Numbered from the stretch's first letter, positions 21,404 through 32,600 are shown. The stretch is 64,000 nucleotides of DNA from Flavobacteriales bacterium (GCA_020628935.1 JAHDEG010000006.1:1-64000), one strand, 5' to 3'. The notes: a model not told the origin generated them from the sequence alone. Translations and numbers: made by a program.

Positions 21404-22681
21404 ATGTTAACCATATATTGTGAGCATATAACCAAAAGGACAGAATACATATTTGATGTAGTTTTTAATTATTTAATTAAAACTCCTTATAAAATAACAA
21501 ACTCAAAGCAAGAGTTTACTGAGAGCAATAACCCAAAGTTTTCATACACATATGAAGGAGAACTAAACATAATACCTTCAGCCCTGCTATCTCAGTCATC
21601 TATTAAGCAAAACATAGACCTAACATGGCACAACCACAATAACCAGAAATGGTTGTTTAAAACAAACGGAGAGTTATTACCATTCGATGTTTTTTCATCT
21701 ATTTTTTATCTCATCACCAGATATGAAGAATATACTGCTAATGATAATGCATTTGATGAACACGGACGATTTTTACTTGACAAAAGTATTCTTACAAATC
21801 ATTACCAATACAAAAAACCATTAGCGCACATTTGGGCAGCTGAATTGAAACAAAAACTAACAGATAAATTCCCTCAAATACAGTTTGAAGAGAGAAAATA
21901 TTCTGCAGAGTTAACTGTAGATGTTGATCAGCTATATGCTTATAAAAACAGAGGAGTAATAAATACTTTAGCAGGAATTTTAAAAAAATTAAGCGCGGGT
22001 AAGTGGAAACAATGTAAAACACAAGTAAATACAATCCTCCAACGTAAAAACGATCCATTTGATAACTTCACCTTTTTTAAAGAGATTAGTAAAGAGGTGG
22101 ATCTCAAATACTTTATTCATTGCGGAGCTAAAGCCAAAAACGACCCTAGATTTATAAATAGTAATTCCAATAAAAAACGAATTAAACAATTAGCAGAGAA
22201 TAGTAAAGTTTATATTCATCCATCCTACAAAAGCTTAAGAAATTCTAAATTAATCTCTATAGAAAAAGAAAAACTTGAGTTAATAATAAACAAAAAAATT
22301 GAACACTCTAGACAACATTACTTAGTGGCTAAGCTGCCTAAATATTATCAAAACCTATTAAAAACCGACATAAAACACGACTACTCACAAGGATATGTCT
22401 TAGAAAACGGTTTCAAAACAGGCATGTGTATTCCGTACCCTTACTTTGACTTATCAAACAACCTTAAAACACAATTAACAATTCACCCATTTCATGTAAC
22501 CGACTTATCTATTTTAAAGAATGAAAAAAATCTGCAAGATGTGTATACTATAATAGATCAGATTAAAGCGGTTAACGGCACCATAAGCATTTTGTGGCAC
22601 AGCGACTTATTTGCTCTACAAAACTCATCTGAAAAATGGAAATCTATATTATTAAAAATAGTTGAACATGCCACTGCATAA
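21404..22681 (+). CDS. Polysaccharide deacetylase-like protein
   Basis: AELTVDVDQLYAYKNRG, KYFIHCGAKAKNDPRF, VYIHPSYKSL and C-terminal ILWHSD resemble Bacteroidetes deacetylase-fold proteins. Confidence 0.65.
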   Translation: MLTIYCEHITKRTEYIFDVVFNYLIKTPYKITNSKQEFTESNNPKFSYTYEGELNIIPSALLSQSSIKQNIDLTWHNHNNQKWLFKTNGELLPFDVFSSIFYLITRYEEYTANDNAFDEHGRFLLDKSILTNHYQYKKPLAHIWAAELKQKLTDKFPQIQFEERKYSAELTVDVDQLYAYKNRGVINTLAGILKKLSAGKWKQCKTQVNTILQRKNDPFDNFTFFKEISKEVDLKYFIHCGAKAKNDPRFINSNSNKKRIKQLAENSKVYIHPSYKSLRNSKLISIEKEKLELIINKKIEHSRQHYLVAKLPKYYQNLLKTDIKHDYSQGYVLENGFKTGMCIPYPYFDLSNNLKTQLTIHPFHVTDLSILKNEKNLQDVYTIIDQIKAVNGTISILWHSDLFALQNSSEKWKSILLKIVEHATA

Positions 22682-23546
22682 GGTAAAACATAAAAATATT
22701 GATTTCAAAAAATGGGATAAATGTATAAACAGCGCTACTAACAGCCATGTTTATGCCAAAAGTTGGTATTTAAATATTGTTTCACCCAACTGGCAAGGAG
22801 TTATTTTAAATGATTACGAAGCAGTTATGCCATTAACAACTAAAACTAAGCTAGGCATAACATTACTAAGGCAGCCTCCTTTTTGCCAACAGTTAGGCGT
22901 TTTTTTCACAACTGGTTTAAGCCCTGAAACTACACAAGCTTTTTATAAACACCTTAATAACTTTTGGCTAACCGATTACCAACTAAATTCAAGCAATAAA
23001 GTGACCACCGGTAAACAAAGAACCAACCATGAATTAAGCCTTGATAAAACTTATGAAGATATTTACTCAGGATTTAATACAAACACTAAGAGGAACATAA
23101 ATAAGGCGAAAAAAGGTAATCTTGAAGCAATATTTACCTCAGATTATCAATCAGTAATTGCGTACTTTAAAAAAACAAAAGGTAAAACCCTTAACCTTAC
23201 TGATGATTATTACGTAACACTTCAAAAAATTATTAGTGAAGGATTAAAAAGGAAGGAAATAAAAATAATTCACATCTTAAACCAACAAAAAGAAATGGTT
23301 TCGGGTGCTATTTTATTAGAACATCCACAAAGAACTTACTTTCTTTTTTCAGCGAATAATAAAAAAAATGCAGGTGCAATGCATTACTTAATAAATGAAT
23401 ACATTAAATTGAATTGCGAGCGTAAAATTATATTTGACTTTGAAGGATCAGACGATGAAAACCTTGCTAAATTTTACACTGGTTTTGGAGCTAAAAAAGC
23501 AACGTACACAAGAATAAAAAAAGGTATATTTAAACACATTTTATAA
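22668..23546 (+). CDS. FemAB/GNAT-like acyltransferase
   Basis: SGFNTNTKRNINKAKKGNLEAIFTSDYQ, GAMHYLINEYIKLNCERKIIFDFEGSDDENLAKFYTGFGAKKATYTRIKK. Confidence 0.7.
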   Translation: MPLHKVKHKNIDFKKWDKCINSATNSHVYAKSWYLNIVSPNWQGVILNDYEAVMPLTTKTKLGITLLRQPPFCQQLGVFFTTGLSPETTQAFYKHLNNFWLTDYQLNSSNKVTTGKQRTNHELSLDKTYEDIYSGFNTNTKRNINKAKKGNLEAIFTSDYQSVIAYFKKTKGKTLNLTDDYYVTLQKIISEGLKRKEIKIIHILNQQKEMVSGAILLEHPQRTYFLFSANNKKNAGAMHYLINEYIKLNCERKIIFDFEGSDDENLAKFYTGFGAKKATYTRIKKGIFKHIL

Positions 23547-23562
23547 TTTCAAATTAACATTA

Positions 23563-24213
23563 ATGAACGTTCATATACTAAATGAAAAAAACTCTATACT
23601 TAACGAGTTTTTAAAAGAAATACGAGATGAGAACATTCAAAAAAACCAGTTTTTATTTCAAAAAAACCTTGAACGCATAGGTAATATAATGGCTTATGAA
23701 ATAAGTAAGCAATTAGAATACCAGAAAGAAGAAATAAAAACTCCACTAGCAAACTGTAACGTTAATGTAATAAAACAGCAACCCGTATTAGCAACAATTT
23801 TAAGAGCAGGACTACCACTTCATATTGGTCTAAATCAGTTTTTTGATAAATCTCAAAGTGGTTTTATTTCGGCATACAGAAAAAACTCCTCCCCAACTGA
23901 GTTTGAAATTATTGTCCAATATAAAGCTGCACCTTCATTAGAAAATGAAATCCTTATTCTTTCTGACCCAATGTTGGCAAGCGGTAATTCAATGTTTGCA
24001 AGTTATGAGGCACTATTAAAACATGGTACACCAAAACAAACACACGTAGCTGCAATAATTGGGAGCAAAGAAGGACTCGATTATGTAATTAAACAGTTTC
24101 CTAAAAACACCCACTTTTGGATAGCAGCACTTGATGAGCAGCTAAATGAAAAAAGCTACATTGTACCAGGACTCGGTGATGCAGGAGATTTAGCATACGG
24201 AAGCAAATTATGA
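23563..24213 (+). CDS. upp: Uracil phosphoribosyltransferase
   Basis: ILRAGLPLHIGLNQFF, ILILSDPMLASGNSM (PRPP loop), YIVPGLGDAGDLAYGSKL. Confidence 0.93.
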   Translation: MNVHILNEKNSILNEFLKEIRDENIQKNQFLFQKNLERIGNIMAYEISKQLEYQKEEIKTPLANCNVNVIKQQPVLATILRAGLPLHIGLNQFFDKSQSGFISAYRKNSSPTEFEIIVQYKAAPSLENEILILSDPMLASGNSMFASYEALLKHGTPKQTHVAAIIGSKEGLDYVIKQFPKNTHFWIAALDEQLNEKSYIVPGLGDAGDLAYGSKL

Positions 24214-24674
24214 CCCCAGAACAAATTGGTAAAATAATATCTGTGATTAGTATGGCAGGAACTAAAATGTTTTTTTCTCCGCCACTAGCATTTGGTCTAG
24301 ATTTTACTGGTTATCAAACATTCTTACTTATACTTTTCGGCAGTACGACTAGCACTGTTTTTTTTTATTTTTTTGGTGGATGGGCTATTGAAGTCATTTC
24401 AAAAGTAACAGTATTTCTTTTTGGTAAAGGCGGAAGCAAAAAAAAGAAATTCAGTAGAACTAATCGTTTTATTGTTAGAGTTAGGAGTAAATTAGGCTTA
24501 TTTGGTATAGCAGCTATTACCCCCTGCATACTTTCAGTGCCAGTTGGTGCTATTTTAGCGTATACATATTATCGTCATAAAAAGTCAACACTATTATATT
24601 TACTTGCCTCGTGCCTCTTCTGGACTTTAGTAATTGTTCCGGGCTGGGCTTTTGTTATAACACTTTTCAAATAA
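24210..24674 (+). CDS. Small multi-pass membrane protein of unknown function
   Basis: ATGA overlap with upp; hydrophobic segments; basic loop FGKGGSKKKKFSRTNRFIVRVRSKLG. Confidence 0.7.
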   Translation: MTPEQIGKIISVISMAGTKMFFSPPLAFGLDFTGYQTFLLILFGSTTSTVFFYFFGGWAIEVISKVTVFLFGKGGSKKKKFSRTNRFIVRVRSKLGLFGIAAITPCILSVPVGAILAYTYYRHKKSTLLYLLASCLFWTLVIVPGWAFVITLFK

Positions 24675-25348
24675 TGATAGAAAAATACAATAATGGCGCT
24701 GAGTATACACAGTTAACATTCGGTAAATTAATTGTTCAAGAACCAATGACTGCCTTCACTAATTTTTTAGTGGCCGCAGTTTGCTTTTACTTTTATTTTA
24801 AATTAAAAAAACATTACATTAAACAAGGAGTTAATAAGTCTATTAAATTAAAAACAATCTTCTTTTTACTTTTTGGAGTAGCAACAACGGTAGCTGGCTT
24901 TGCCCACGGGTTTTATTATAAGTTCGGAATGGGTTTACACAAGTTGGGCTGGGCATTGGTGGTTTCTTCTCTTGCTACGTTAACCTGTGGCTTTATAATG
25001 AGTATTAAAAAACATCAAAAATTAATTTTACGAGGATATTTATTTATCACATTAATTTATCTACTCGTTCTGCCTATGGCTAAGAGTTTTGGGGCTATCA
25101 CAGGTTTTTTAGCTTTTTCTTTAGTTGCCGTTGTTTTACCCACTTTAGTTAAAGAAAACCAAAAAGAACATTACAAAAAATACATGCTCTATAGTATAGG
25201 CATGTTTGCATTAACTGGTTTAGTGTTTGCTACTAAACTAACCATAAGTAAATGGTTCAATTTTAATGATTTAGCTCACATAGTAGAACTAATTGGTATT
25301 GTGTTTATTTACTATTCAGTAAAAGCAGAACAATTAAAAGAAGTGTGA
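24674..25348 (+). CDS. Multi-pass membrane protein of unknown function
   Basis: TAATG overlap with preceding gene; several TM segments; MIEKYNNGAEYTQLTFGKLIVQEPMTAFTN start. Confidence 0.7.
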   Translation: MIEKYNNGAEYTQLTFGKLIVQEPMTAFTNFLVAAVCFYFYFKLKKHYIKQGVNKSIKLKTIFFLLFGVATTVAGFAHGFYYKFGMGLHKLGWALVVSSLATLTCGFIMSIKKHQKLILRGYLFITLIYLLVLPMAKSFGAITGFLAFSLVAVVLPTLVKENQKEHYKKYMLYSIGMFALTGLVFATKLTISKWFNFNDLAHIVELIGIVFIYYSVKAEQLKEV

Positions 25349-25355
25349 TTTTTTC

Positions 25356-26696
25356 TTAGTTTTTGTATCCAATCCACTTTATTACTTCTTTAAAACTTGC
25401 TTTTTTACCATACATTAATATACCCGTTCGGTAAATTTTAGCAGCTATGTACGTTGTTACTATGAATCCAATTACAAGAGCTAACATAGATAAACCAACT
25501 TGCCAAATGGGTATTCCCCCTCCTCCACCAACACCTACGGCAGCCCTAACCATCATTACTACAGGTGAAGTAAAAGGAATAATAGAAAACCAAACAGCCA
25601 TTGCACCATCAGGGTTTTTAATTACAGAAGCTGAAATTATATACGCTAGCAATAAAGGCAGTGTTAACGGAACCATAAATTGTTGAGTATCTGCCTCATT
25701 ATCAATAATAGAGCCTACAGCAGCAAACAATGCACTATAAAATAAATACCCCCCTATAAAGTAAAATAAAAATAAAGAAAGCATAACAGGGAAGTTAATT
25801 CTATTAATAATATTGTTAGGGTCATAAATATTAACCGATGTTAAGCTTTCATCTTGAAACTGTTTAGCAATATCTCCGCTCATCTGTAATTGCTGTATGG
25901 TTTCAGGGTTATAATAATCCTGAAAAAACAAGCCTTTAGCAGCCATAAAAACTACTAAAGTAAGTAATCCCCAGAGCACAAACTGTGTGAGCCCAACTAA
26001 AGCAATCCCTAATATTTTACCCAACATTAATTCAAATGGCTTAACAGAAGAAACAATAACCTCAACAATTCTATTCACTTTTTCTTCAATAACACCACGC
26101 ATTACTTGAGAGCAATACATTATTATAAATACATAAATAAAAATGCCAAAAACAAATCCAATATATGCCTGATCTGAATTAACTTTTTTTTCATCACCAG
26201 GTTTCCCAATTTTGTAAGGGCTAAGATTAAATTCTGTATCTATTTTAGCATAAACAGCTGGGTCTATTTTATTAATTAGTAGCTTTTGGTGTTCTATTAT
26301 ACCTTCAACCTGCTTTTCTATTTTACGCTGTGTAAGAGCGCTTGGCATACTTTTCACAAATAACTTACCTACATTAGACGCTACAATGTTTTTTGGCAAA
26401 TAAAGTACTGCAGTAAAATCAGACTCATGCAACAATGTTTGAGCTTGAATTAATGTAATATCCATTACTTCAAACTGTATCCCGGGCTGGTTTTTAAGGA
26501 TGGAAAAGCTTGGATAGTTATCATCAACAACAATAATTTTTTGAGTTTGGTTATCTCGCACACTTAACCAAACTGAAAAAATCATTAGCGCTGCAATTAA
26601 AAACGGAGCTAAAAGTGTCATTACAACAAAGCTCTTTTTTCGAACACGAGTAAAAAATTCACGTTCAATAATTAGTTTTATAATGCTCCAGTTCAT
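25356..26696 (-). CDS. ABC-2 type transporter permease (NatB-like)
   Basis: IEREFFTRVRKKSFVVMTLLAPFLIAALM, SQVMRGVIEEKVNRIVEVIVSSVKPFELMLGKILG. Confidence 0.9.
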   Translation of the reverse strand: MNWSIIKLIIEREFFTRVRKKSFVVMTLLAPFLIAALMIFSVWLSVRDNQTQKIIVVDDNYPSFSILKNQPGIQFEVMDITLIQAQTLLHESDFTAVLYLPKNIVASNVGKLFVKSMPSALTQRKIEKQVEGIIEHQKLLINKIDPAVYAKIDTEFNLSPYKIGKPGDEKKVNSDQAYIGFVFGIFIYVFIIMYCSQVMRGVIEEKVNRIVEVIVSSVKPFELMLGKILGIALVGLTQFVLWGLLTLVVFMAAKGLFFQDYYNPETIQQLQMSGDIAKQFQDESLTSVNIYDPNNIINRINFPVMLSLFLFYFIGGYLFYSALFAAVGSIIDNEADTQQFMVPLTLPLLLAYIISASVIKNPDGAMAVWFSIIPFTSPVVMMVRAAVGVGGGGGIPIWQVGLSMLALVIGFIVTTYIAAKIYRTGILMYGKKASFKEVIKWIGYKN

Positions 26697-27610
26697 TATT
26701 TCTTAATTAGTTTAATGAAAATATCATTCATCGTAGGTAATATTTCATTAAAAGAAACTACCTCAACTTTTTCAATAATTGCTCTAATAATATCTTTTAT
26801 TGAAATACGACCGCTCATTTTAACAATAGCTTCTGTAAATTCATCCCTTTCTATTATAGAAACTATTTCTCCGCCCGTCCATAATGTGTTGCTAAAAACA
26901 GCTGTATGACCCTTAAAAACAACACTATACATTCCTTCACTATACTGCTTTCTGAGTTCCTTTACAGGGCCGGTTAAAATAATTTCTCCAGCATTTACCA
27001 AAGCAATTCTATCACACAGTTCTTCAACCGATCCCATATTATGGGTAGATAAAATAATACTCGTGCCGGCTTCTTTAAGTTCTAAAATATGTTTTTTAAT
27101 TAGCTCAGCATTTACAGGATCAAAGCCACTGAAAGGCTCGTCTAAAATTAGTAGTTCAGGCTCATGTAAAACAGTAGTTACAAACTGAACTTTTTGTTGC
27201 ATACCTTTAGAGAGCTCTTCAATATACCTATCTCTCCAAGTAGAAATTTCTAGTTTATCAAACCAAATTTTTGCTTTTTTTAAGGCGGCTTCTTTCGTTA
27301 ACCCTTTAAGTTGAGCCAAGTACAATACCTGCTCAGTCACTTTCATTTTTTTGTATAGCCCCCTTTCTTCAGGTAAGTAACCAATTTTTTTTGATAGGAA
27401 GCGAGCTTTGTTTCTTCCTTTTAAAATAACTTTTCCTTTATCAGGTGCAGTAATATGATTTGCAACACGAATAATAGTAGTTTTACCCGCTCCATTAGGG
27501 CCTAGCAAGCCAAATATTTCTCCAGAATTAACTTCAAAACTAATTTTCTTTAATATTGGTTTGTTGTCGTATGCTTTAACAACAGAACGTAACTCAAGCA
27601 CTTTGGTCAT
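26696..27610 (-). CDS. ABC transporter ATP-binding protein (NatA-like)
   Basis: LLGPNGAGKTTIIRV Walker A, ELSKGMQQKVQ signature, LLILDEPFSGFDPVN Walker B; 1-bp overlap with permease. Confidence 0.95.
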   Translation of the reverse strand: MTKVLELRSVVKAYDNKPILKKISFEVNSGEIFGLLGPNGAGKTTIIRVANHITAPDKGKVILKGRNKARFLSKKIGYLPEERGLYKKMKVTEQVLYLAQLKGLTKEAALKKAKIWFDKLEISTWRDRYIEELSKGMQQKVQFVTTVLHEPELLILDEPFSGFDPVNAELIKKHILELKEAGTSIILSTHNMGSVEELCDRIALVNAGEIILTGPVKELRKQYSEGMYSVVFKGHTAVFSNTLWTGGEIVSIIERDEFTEAIVKMSGRISIKDIIRAIIEKVEVVSFNEILPTMNDIFIKLIKK

Positions 27611-27643
27611 AAAATCAAAGATATGTCGTTTTTGCGCATAAGC

Positions 27644-28438
27644 TTAATCCCAAATATTTTTTTTTGTTAATTTGATTTGTTCACCAAAGAACAACTGAGA
27701 GGTCTCTTTAAAAGAATCGGTGTAATCAGACACGTAAAACTGGTGTTTGGGCTGGGAGGAAGCGACTACTACACTATTACCTATTTTATTTAAAAAGTAT
27801 TTTGCCACAATTTCTGCAGTGTTTAAAACGTCTACAGATTTACCATAGTACTCTGAAATAGCATCTTCTATAAGCGGGTAATGTGTGCAAGCCAATATAA
27901 TAGCCTTAATAGATGTAAGTTCTTTTTTACTTAAATAAGCATTAATAATTGTTTTACTAATGTTGTTATTAAAAAATCCCTCCTCAATCATAGGAGCCAA
28001 TAATGGCGTAGCCAAAGAAGTTACTTTAAGTACGGATGATTTTTTATTTATTTTACGAGGATATATTCTTGAACTAATTGTTCCTTTAGTTCCTATAACC
28101 CCAATTTTATCATTTGAATAATTGTTTAAAACATATTCAACTACAGGGTCGATTACGTTGTAAACAAACGCTTTACCATACAAATGTCGTTTTAAACTCT
28201 CAAAAGCAAAAGCAGAAGCCGTATTACAAGCAATAACAATATGTTGGCAATTTTGATCAATTAAAAATTCACCAATTTTTTTTGCATAAGAAACAATTGC
28301 TTCTTTAGACTTATCACCATAAGGCAGGTGAGCAATATCGCCAAAGTATATTATTTTGGCAGAAGGCAATAAAAGGTTAATTTGCTTTGCAACCGTTAAA
28401 CCACCAATACCTGAATCAAAAACTCCTATAGTAGTCAA
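27644..28438 (-). CDS. murI: Glutamate racemase
   Basis: IGVFDSGIGGLTVAKQI, IIYFGDIAHLPYGDKS, IVIACNTASAFAF, ILACTHYPLIE. Confidence 0.97.
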   Translation of the reverse strand: MTTIGVFDSGIGGLTVAKQINLLLPSAKIIYFGDIAHLPYGDKSKEAIVSYAKKIGEFLIDQNCQHIVIACNTASAFAFESLKRHLYGKAFVYNVIDPVVEYVLNNYSNDKIGVIGTKGTISSRIYPRKINKKSSVLKVTSLATPLLAPMIEEGFFNNNISKTIINAYLSKKELTSIKAIILACTHYPLIEDAISEYYGKSVDVLNTAEIVAKYFLNKIGNSVVVASSQPKHQFYVSDYTDSFKETSQLFFGEQIKLTKKNIWD

Positions 28439-28484
28439 ATTAGTAAAATTTTGTACCTCAAATATATCTGTTATAAAAAGAAAA

Positions 28485-28518
28485 AAGGCTAGAAGTAATG
28501 TAAATTACGACTAGCCTT
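28485..28518 (-). terminator. Terminator downstream of the ompH/skp genes
   Basis: AAGGCTAGAAGTAATGTAAATTACGACTAGCCTT hairpin; minus-strand U tract. Confidence 0.8.
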
Positions 28519-28540
28519 CTTGATAGTTTTTACTAATTAA

Positions 28541-29041
28541 TTATAGTGCTAAATGCTTTTTAACAAGTGGTAATAAATCATCTCCTTCTGGAGCGTGAAT
28601 TACTACACCCGAAGCAGAATCAAATACGTGAGAATATCCGTTTTTATCTGCAACAACTTTTACTGCTGCTCTTGCTTTTTCTAAGATAGGCTCAAGTAAT
28701 TCAGATTCTTTTTTCTGAAGTTCTTCCTGAGCAGATTGTTGAAAACTCTGAATCCTTTGCTCTAAATTATTAATCTCTTCTGCTTTAGTTTGCTTTAAAA
28801 GATCTGACATTTCAGAAAGCTTCGTTTGGTATTCTTGCAATTTACCTTGATACTCTGTAGACATTGCTTTTAATTGCTCTTCTAACGCCTTAGCCTCTTT
28901 TTGTAAAGATTCTTCAGCAGATTTTCTCTCTGGCATTACCAATAACAAATCGCTAGAGTTAATATAACCAATTTTGTTTTGAGCAACTGAGCTAAATGCG
29001 AAAGCTACTAATAAAGCTCCTATTGAAATTATTCTTTTCAT
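28541..29041 (-). CDS. OmpH/Skp-family periplasmic chaperone
   Basis: Signal peptide, AQNKIGYINSSDLLLVMPERKSAEESL, coiled-coil, C-terminal VVADKNGYSHVFDSASGVVIHA. Confidence 0.9.
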   Translation of the reverse strand: MKRIISIGALLVAFAFSSVAQNKIGYINSSDLLLVMPERKSAEESLQKEAKALEEQLKAMSTEYQGKLQEYQTKLSEMSDLLKQTKAEEINNLEQRIQSFQQSAQEELQKKESELLEPILEKARAAVKVVADKNGYSHVFDSASGVVIHAPEGDDLLPLVKKHLAL

Positions 29042-29088
29042 GTGTGTTTTAATTTGTTATTATTTTAAACGTTTTACAAAAGTATTAA

Positions 29089-29601
29089 TTATTTGTTATA
29101 TCCCATCTTTTTTAAGACATCATCACTCTTATCATATTTACTATCAGCAAATAAAATATTGGACTGACCAGACTTATCTAGTATAAAGCTTAAAGCCTGC
29201 AAACGAGCTATGTCTTTAATTGCTTTGTATATCTCTTCTTGAATTGGCTGAACAAGCTCTTTTCTTTTTTGGAAAAGCTCTCCGTCAACACCAAATTTAG
29301 CTTTCTGAAGATCTTTTGCTTCCTTCTCCTTTAAAATAATTTCATCCTCACGTTTCCTTTTCATCTCTTCTGTTAACAATACTTGCTCAGACTGGTATGC
29401 TTTGTATAGCTTATCAATTTCGGTGTACTTACCTTCTATTTGCTCTTGCCATCTTACAGATAAATCATCTAATGCCTTTTGCGCTTCTTGGTAGGATGGT
29501 ATTTGACCTAAAATGTATTCTGAATCAACAAATGCAAACTTTTGAGCAAACATTGAACTACACAAAATAAAAGTGCTAAATAATAAGAGTGCTTTTTTCA
29601 T
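29089..29601 (-). CDS. OmpH/Skp-family periplasmic chaperone
   Basis: AQKFAFVDSEYILGQIPSYQEAQKALD; coiled-coil; LSFILDKSGQSNILFADSKYDKSDDVLKKMGY. Confidence 0.9.
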   Translation of the reverse strand: MKKALLLFSTFILCSSMFAQKFAFVDSEYILGQIPSYQEAQKALDDLSVRWQEQIEGKYTEIDKLYKAYQSEQVLLTEEMKRKREDEIILKEKEAKDLQKAKFGVDGELFQKRKELVQPIQEEIYKAIKDIARLQALSFILDKSGQSNILFADSKYDKSDDVLKKMGYNK

Positions 29602-29626
29602 AGTTTATAATTTAAAATAGGAAGTT

Positions 29627-29634
29627 CAAATATA
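29627..29634 (-). promoter_or_regulatory. -7 element (TATATTTG) upstream of the first ompH/skp gene
   Basis: Reverse complement exact match in the PorU2-like/ompH intergenic gap. Confidence 0.45.
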
Positions 29635-29679
29635 ATGCCAAAGAAAAAATTAAGCATCACTTTTTGCAAGATTTGTTTG

Positions 29680-32600
29680 TTATCGCATTAAATACATTTT
29701 ACCAAACCCTTTTTTAAAGTATTGGTCTGATGCGGTTTCTCTGGTTTCTATAGTCTCGTTATTAATTTTTGTTATCACTCTATATAAGTAGACTCCATTT
29801 GCGAGCTGATCTCCAAATTCATCTGTTCCGTCCCAAGTAAAATCAGTAATATTTCTTCCGATTTTTAACTCTCCCAGCTCATTTTTGGTTATTTCTCTTA
29901 CAATTCGTCCGCTAACAGATAGTATTTGAATTTTAAAAACATCCGGTATTTCAGAACCTGTTAAGGTGAAGATAAATTTAGTACGAGTTGAAAATGGGTT
30001 CGGGTAATTCATTACCTGAGTAATGGTAGATCTATTAATTACTTCAAATGATATCAAATAATCTAAATCTCCCGATTTATTACCTGACTTATCTGTTGCT
30101 TGAACCCTAAGCTTATAAACTCCATCCTCCAATAATTTAGGACTATACTCAATGCTAAACACTGGGTTTTGTTCAGTAGCTTTCTCATAATTAAGTATTT
30201 GTACTCCTCCTTCATAAAAATTAACACGTGAGCTCTCTCCTGAAGGATTAATTAAGAAAACATCAAAGTTTGCGGTATCTTCATCTTCATCCAACAACAA
30301 AAATAAATTTTCATCCTTTAAAGTAATAAGTATGGATGGATTTGGGGATACTATGTCTCCATCAAGAATATGATTACCATCAAAAGTTACATCTAAAATT
30401 GGGTTTGTTTTATCGCCTATTACATAAAACGGAACTCGCAAAATATTATTAAAATGATACTGCTCGGGCTGCCAGGTATCACCTAAAGGATTAACGGTCA
30501 TATTTAAATTATTCCACCCAGATTTGCCAAAAGTAGAAATGGATATTGTGTCTAATAGAGTTTCTCCTATTAAGAGTGAATCTTGTTTAGGATAAGTTAT
30601 CTCTGACACCTCATTGCTATTAATCACCTGATAATTAACTAAAAGACTATCCATGTTTACACTACCAATATTATTTATTGCGATAGCAAATTTTACTGTT
30701 TGCCCTTCAAATACTGAATCACTTTGTAATAAATATGCTGTGTTTTGATCAATTGCAGCTTCTGGGGCTTCTGAATAAAGAATACGCCAGTACTTGTTTT
30801 GAGCAGGATATTGAGTGACTTCATCGCCCAAAGTAGCTTTTAAGCGTATGTAAGGATATTCATTCACGTTTACTAAATTTCCTAAGTTTGATATGCTACC
30901 GGATAACGTATTGAAACCAGCTAACTCAGCACCTTCTGGCGATAAAACCTGAAGTTGTATTGAATCTGCATTATTTAATTCAGTATTTGTAAAATTCCAA
31001 CTTAACTCATTCCACTCAAAAGCAGGTCCAATTAAATCGGTTGATAAACTGCCCTGATCATCCGCACCTTTCATGTTAGCTGTAAGAGTTATTATCTCAG
31101 AATTTGAGTTTTGAGGCACAGTTTCCTTGGCTGTAGTTGCATCTCCTTTTTGGGCAAAAAATATCCAGGGTGTGCCGTCTGTTAACGTATCAATAGCTCC
31201 CGAACCCATGTTAGCAAAAACTTGTTCAACACCCGAGCTTGAAATTATAGGATTAGAATTAAAGTTTATTTGTGCACCACCAGTGTAAACCATAACGTAA
31301 TGTCCGTCAGGAATTTTATTAGTTAGCATAGATGATAAAGAATCCATTTGTTCTTGATCGGTTGTTAAAAACGAAAAATAGTGTCTTAACCTGAAGCTAG
31401 GTTCGGGGTTTGCTGAATTGGGGTTTTTACAGTTATTGGGGTTAGGCTCTAAAAGGTTATTTCCGTTTCCGAAGTCAAATTCAGGATAGTTTATTGTATC
31501 TCCTGTATTGGTTATATATGCAGCCTCCCAAGGCAATAATGTCTGAGGATCTACTACCACTACAAAAAAAACAGGCTGTAAATTGCAGTTATTTCTACCA
31601 TATTCTACACCATTTACATCAAAGCGAACACCATCTAGTTCAAATGAATTATTCGCAATTCTATTTCTGCAACTAATACTTGCTGTTGTGGTATCAAAAC
31701 GTAATTCACGCTCAAACCTATCATAATTTAAACGGCTATAACTGTTGTTTTTAAACTGATGGAAATGATCTTGCCCCCACCCTCTTTGATTGTTTATATA
31801 TTGAAAAGAATGTTCTCTCCATTTCAATGAATCAGGATTTGTAAAATAAGGGCTCGCTCGCCAAAAATAAACTACACTATCTGTTTGTACATCAAAAGTA
31901 GGGTTCCAATTTACAACTCCACCCAACTGAGAAACAATGGTTTGCTTCATAACAGAACTTGAGTAGGTATCTGTAGTATCCAACTGTATTATGTATTGTT
32001 GCTCAGACAACACCGGACTACTTGTAGATGCTTTGAGTGTTACTGGCAATTCATCAATTACAGCATAATTATATGGGTAAACGGGTATTAAATCATTAGA
32101 GTTTATAAACAAAGTTGCCTCTGCTACGGTCGAATTAATATTGTTATTTATTTCTAGGTGTTCATCAATCAAGTTTGAAGGATCTACCGAAACAGAAAAC
32201 GTATTTAATCCAATACCATTTTGTACATCAACAGGTAGCTTAAATGTTACTAATTTTTGATAAGCGACTGGCGATACAAATTGTGTATAAACGGTATCAG
32301 AGCCTCCCGGAAAATTACGGGTAAGCTCTACTACAAATTGTGAGGTATCCATCTTTCCTTGATTAGAAACCAATACGTTTACCTCAAAACTATCAATTGC
32401 TGTTGTTATTTCTTGAGGACTAAAAGATAATTGGGGAGGAGATATTATAGCGTAATCTGGTTTGGGTGTGTTTGAAAATTTTAAGGATGGATCTCCATGT
32501 AAGGTCGTTTCTAGTGCTGTCGCAATATTGCTAAAACTCGGATTATTATTCACCATTTCTTGCAAGGCATTTGTTATAGCCTCTCCTATGGATTTGTTGT

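Noticed and set aside
25447-25686. 79-aa ORF with a PPPPPTPT stretch
   Set aside because: Antisense of the Gly-rich loop GVGGGGGIP in the ABC permease; not an independent gene.
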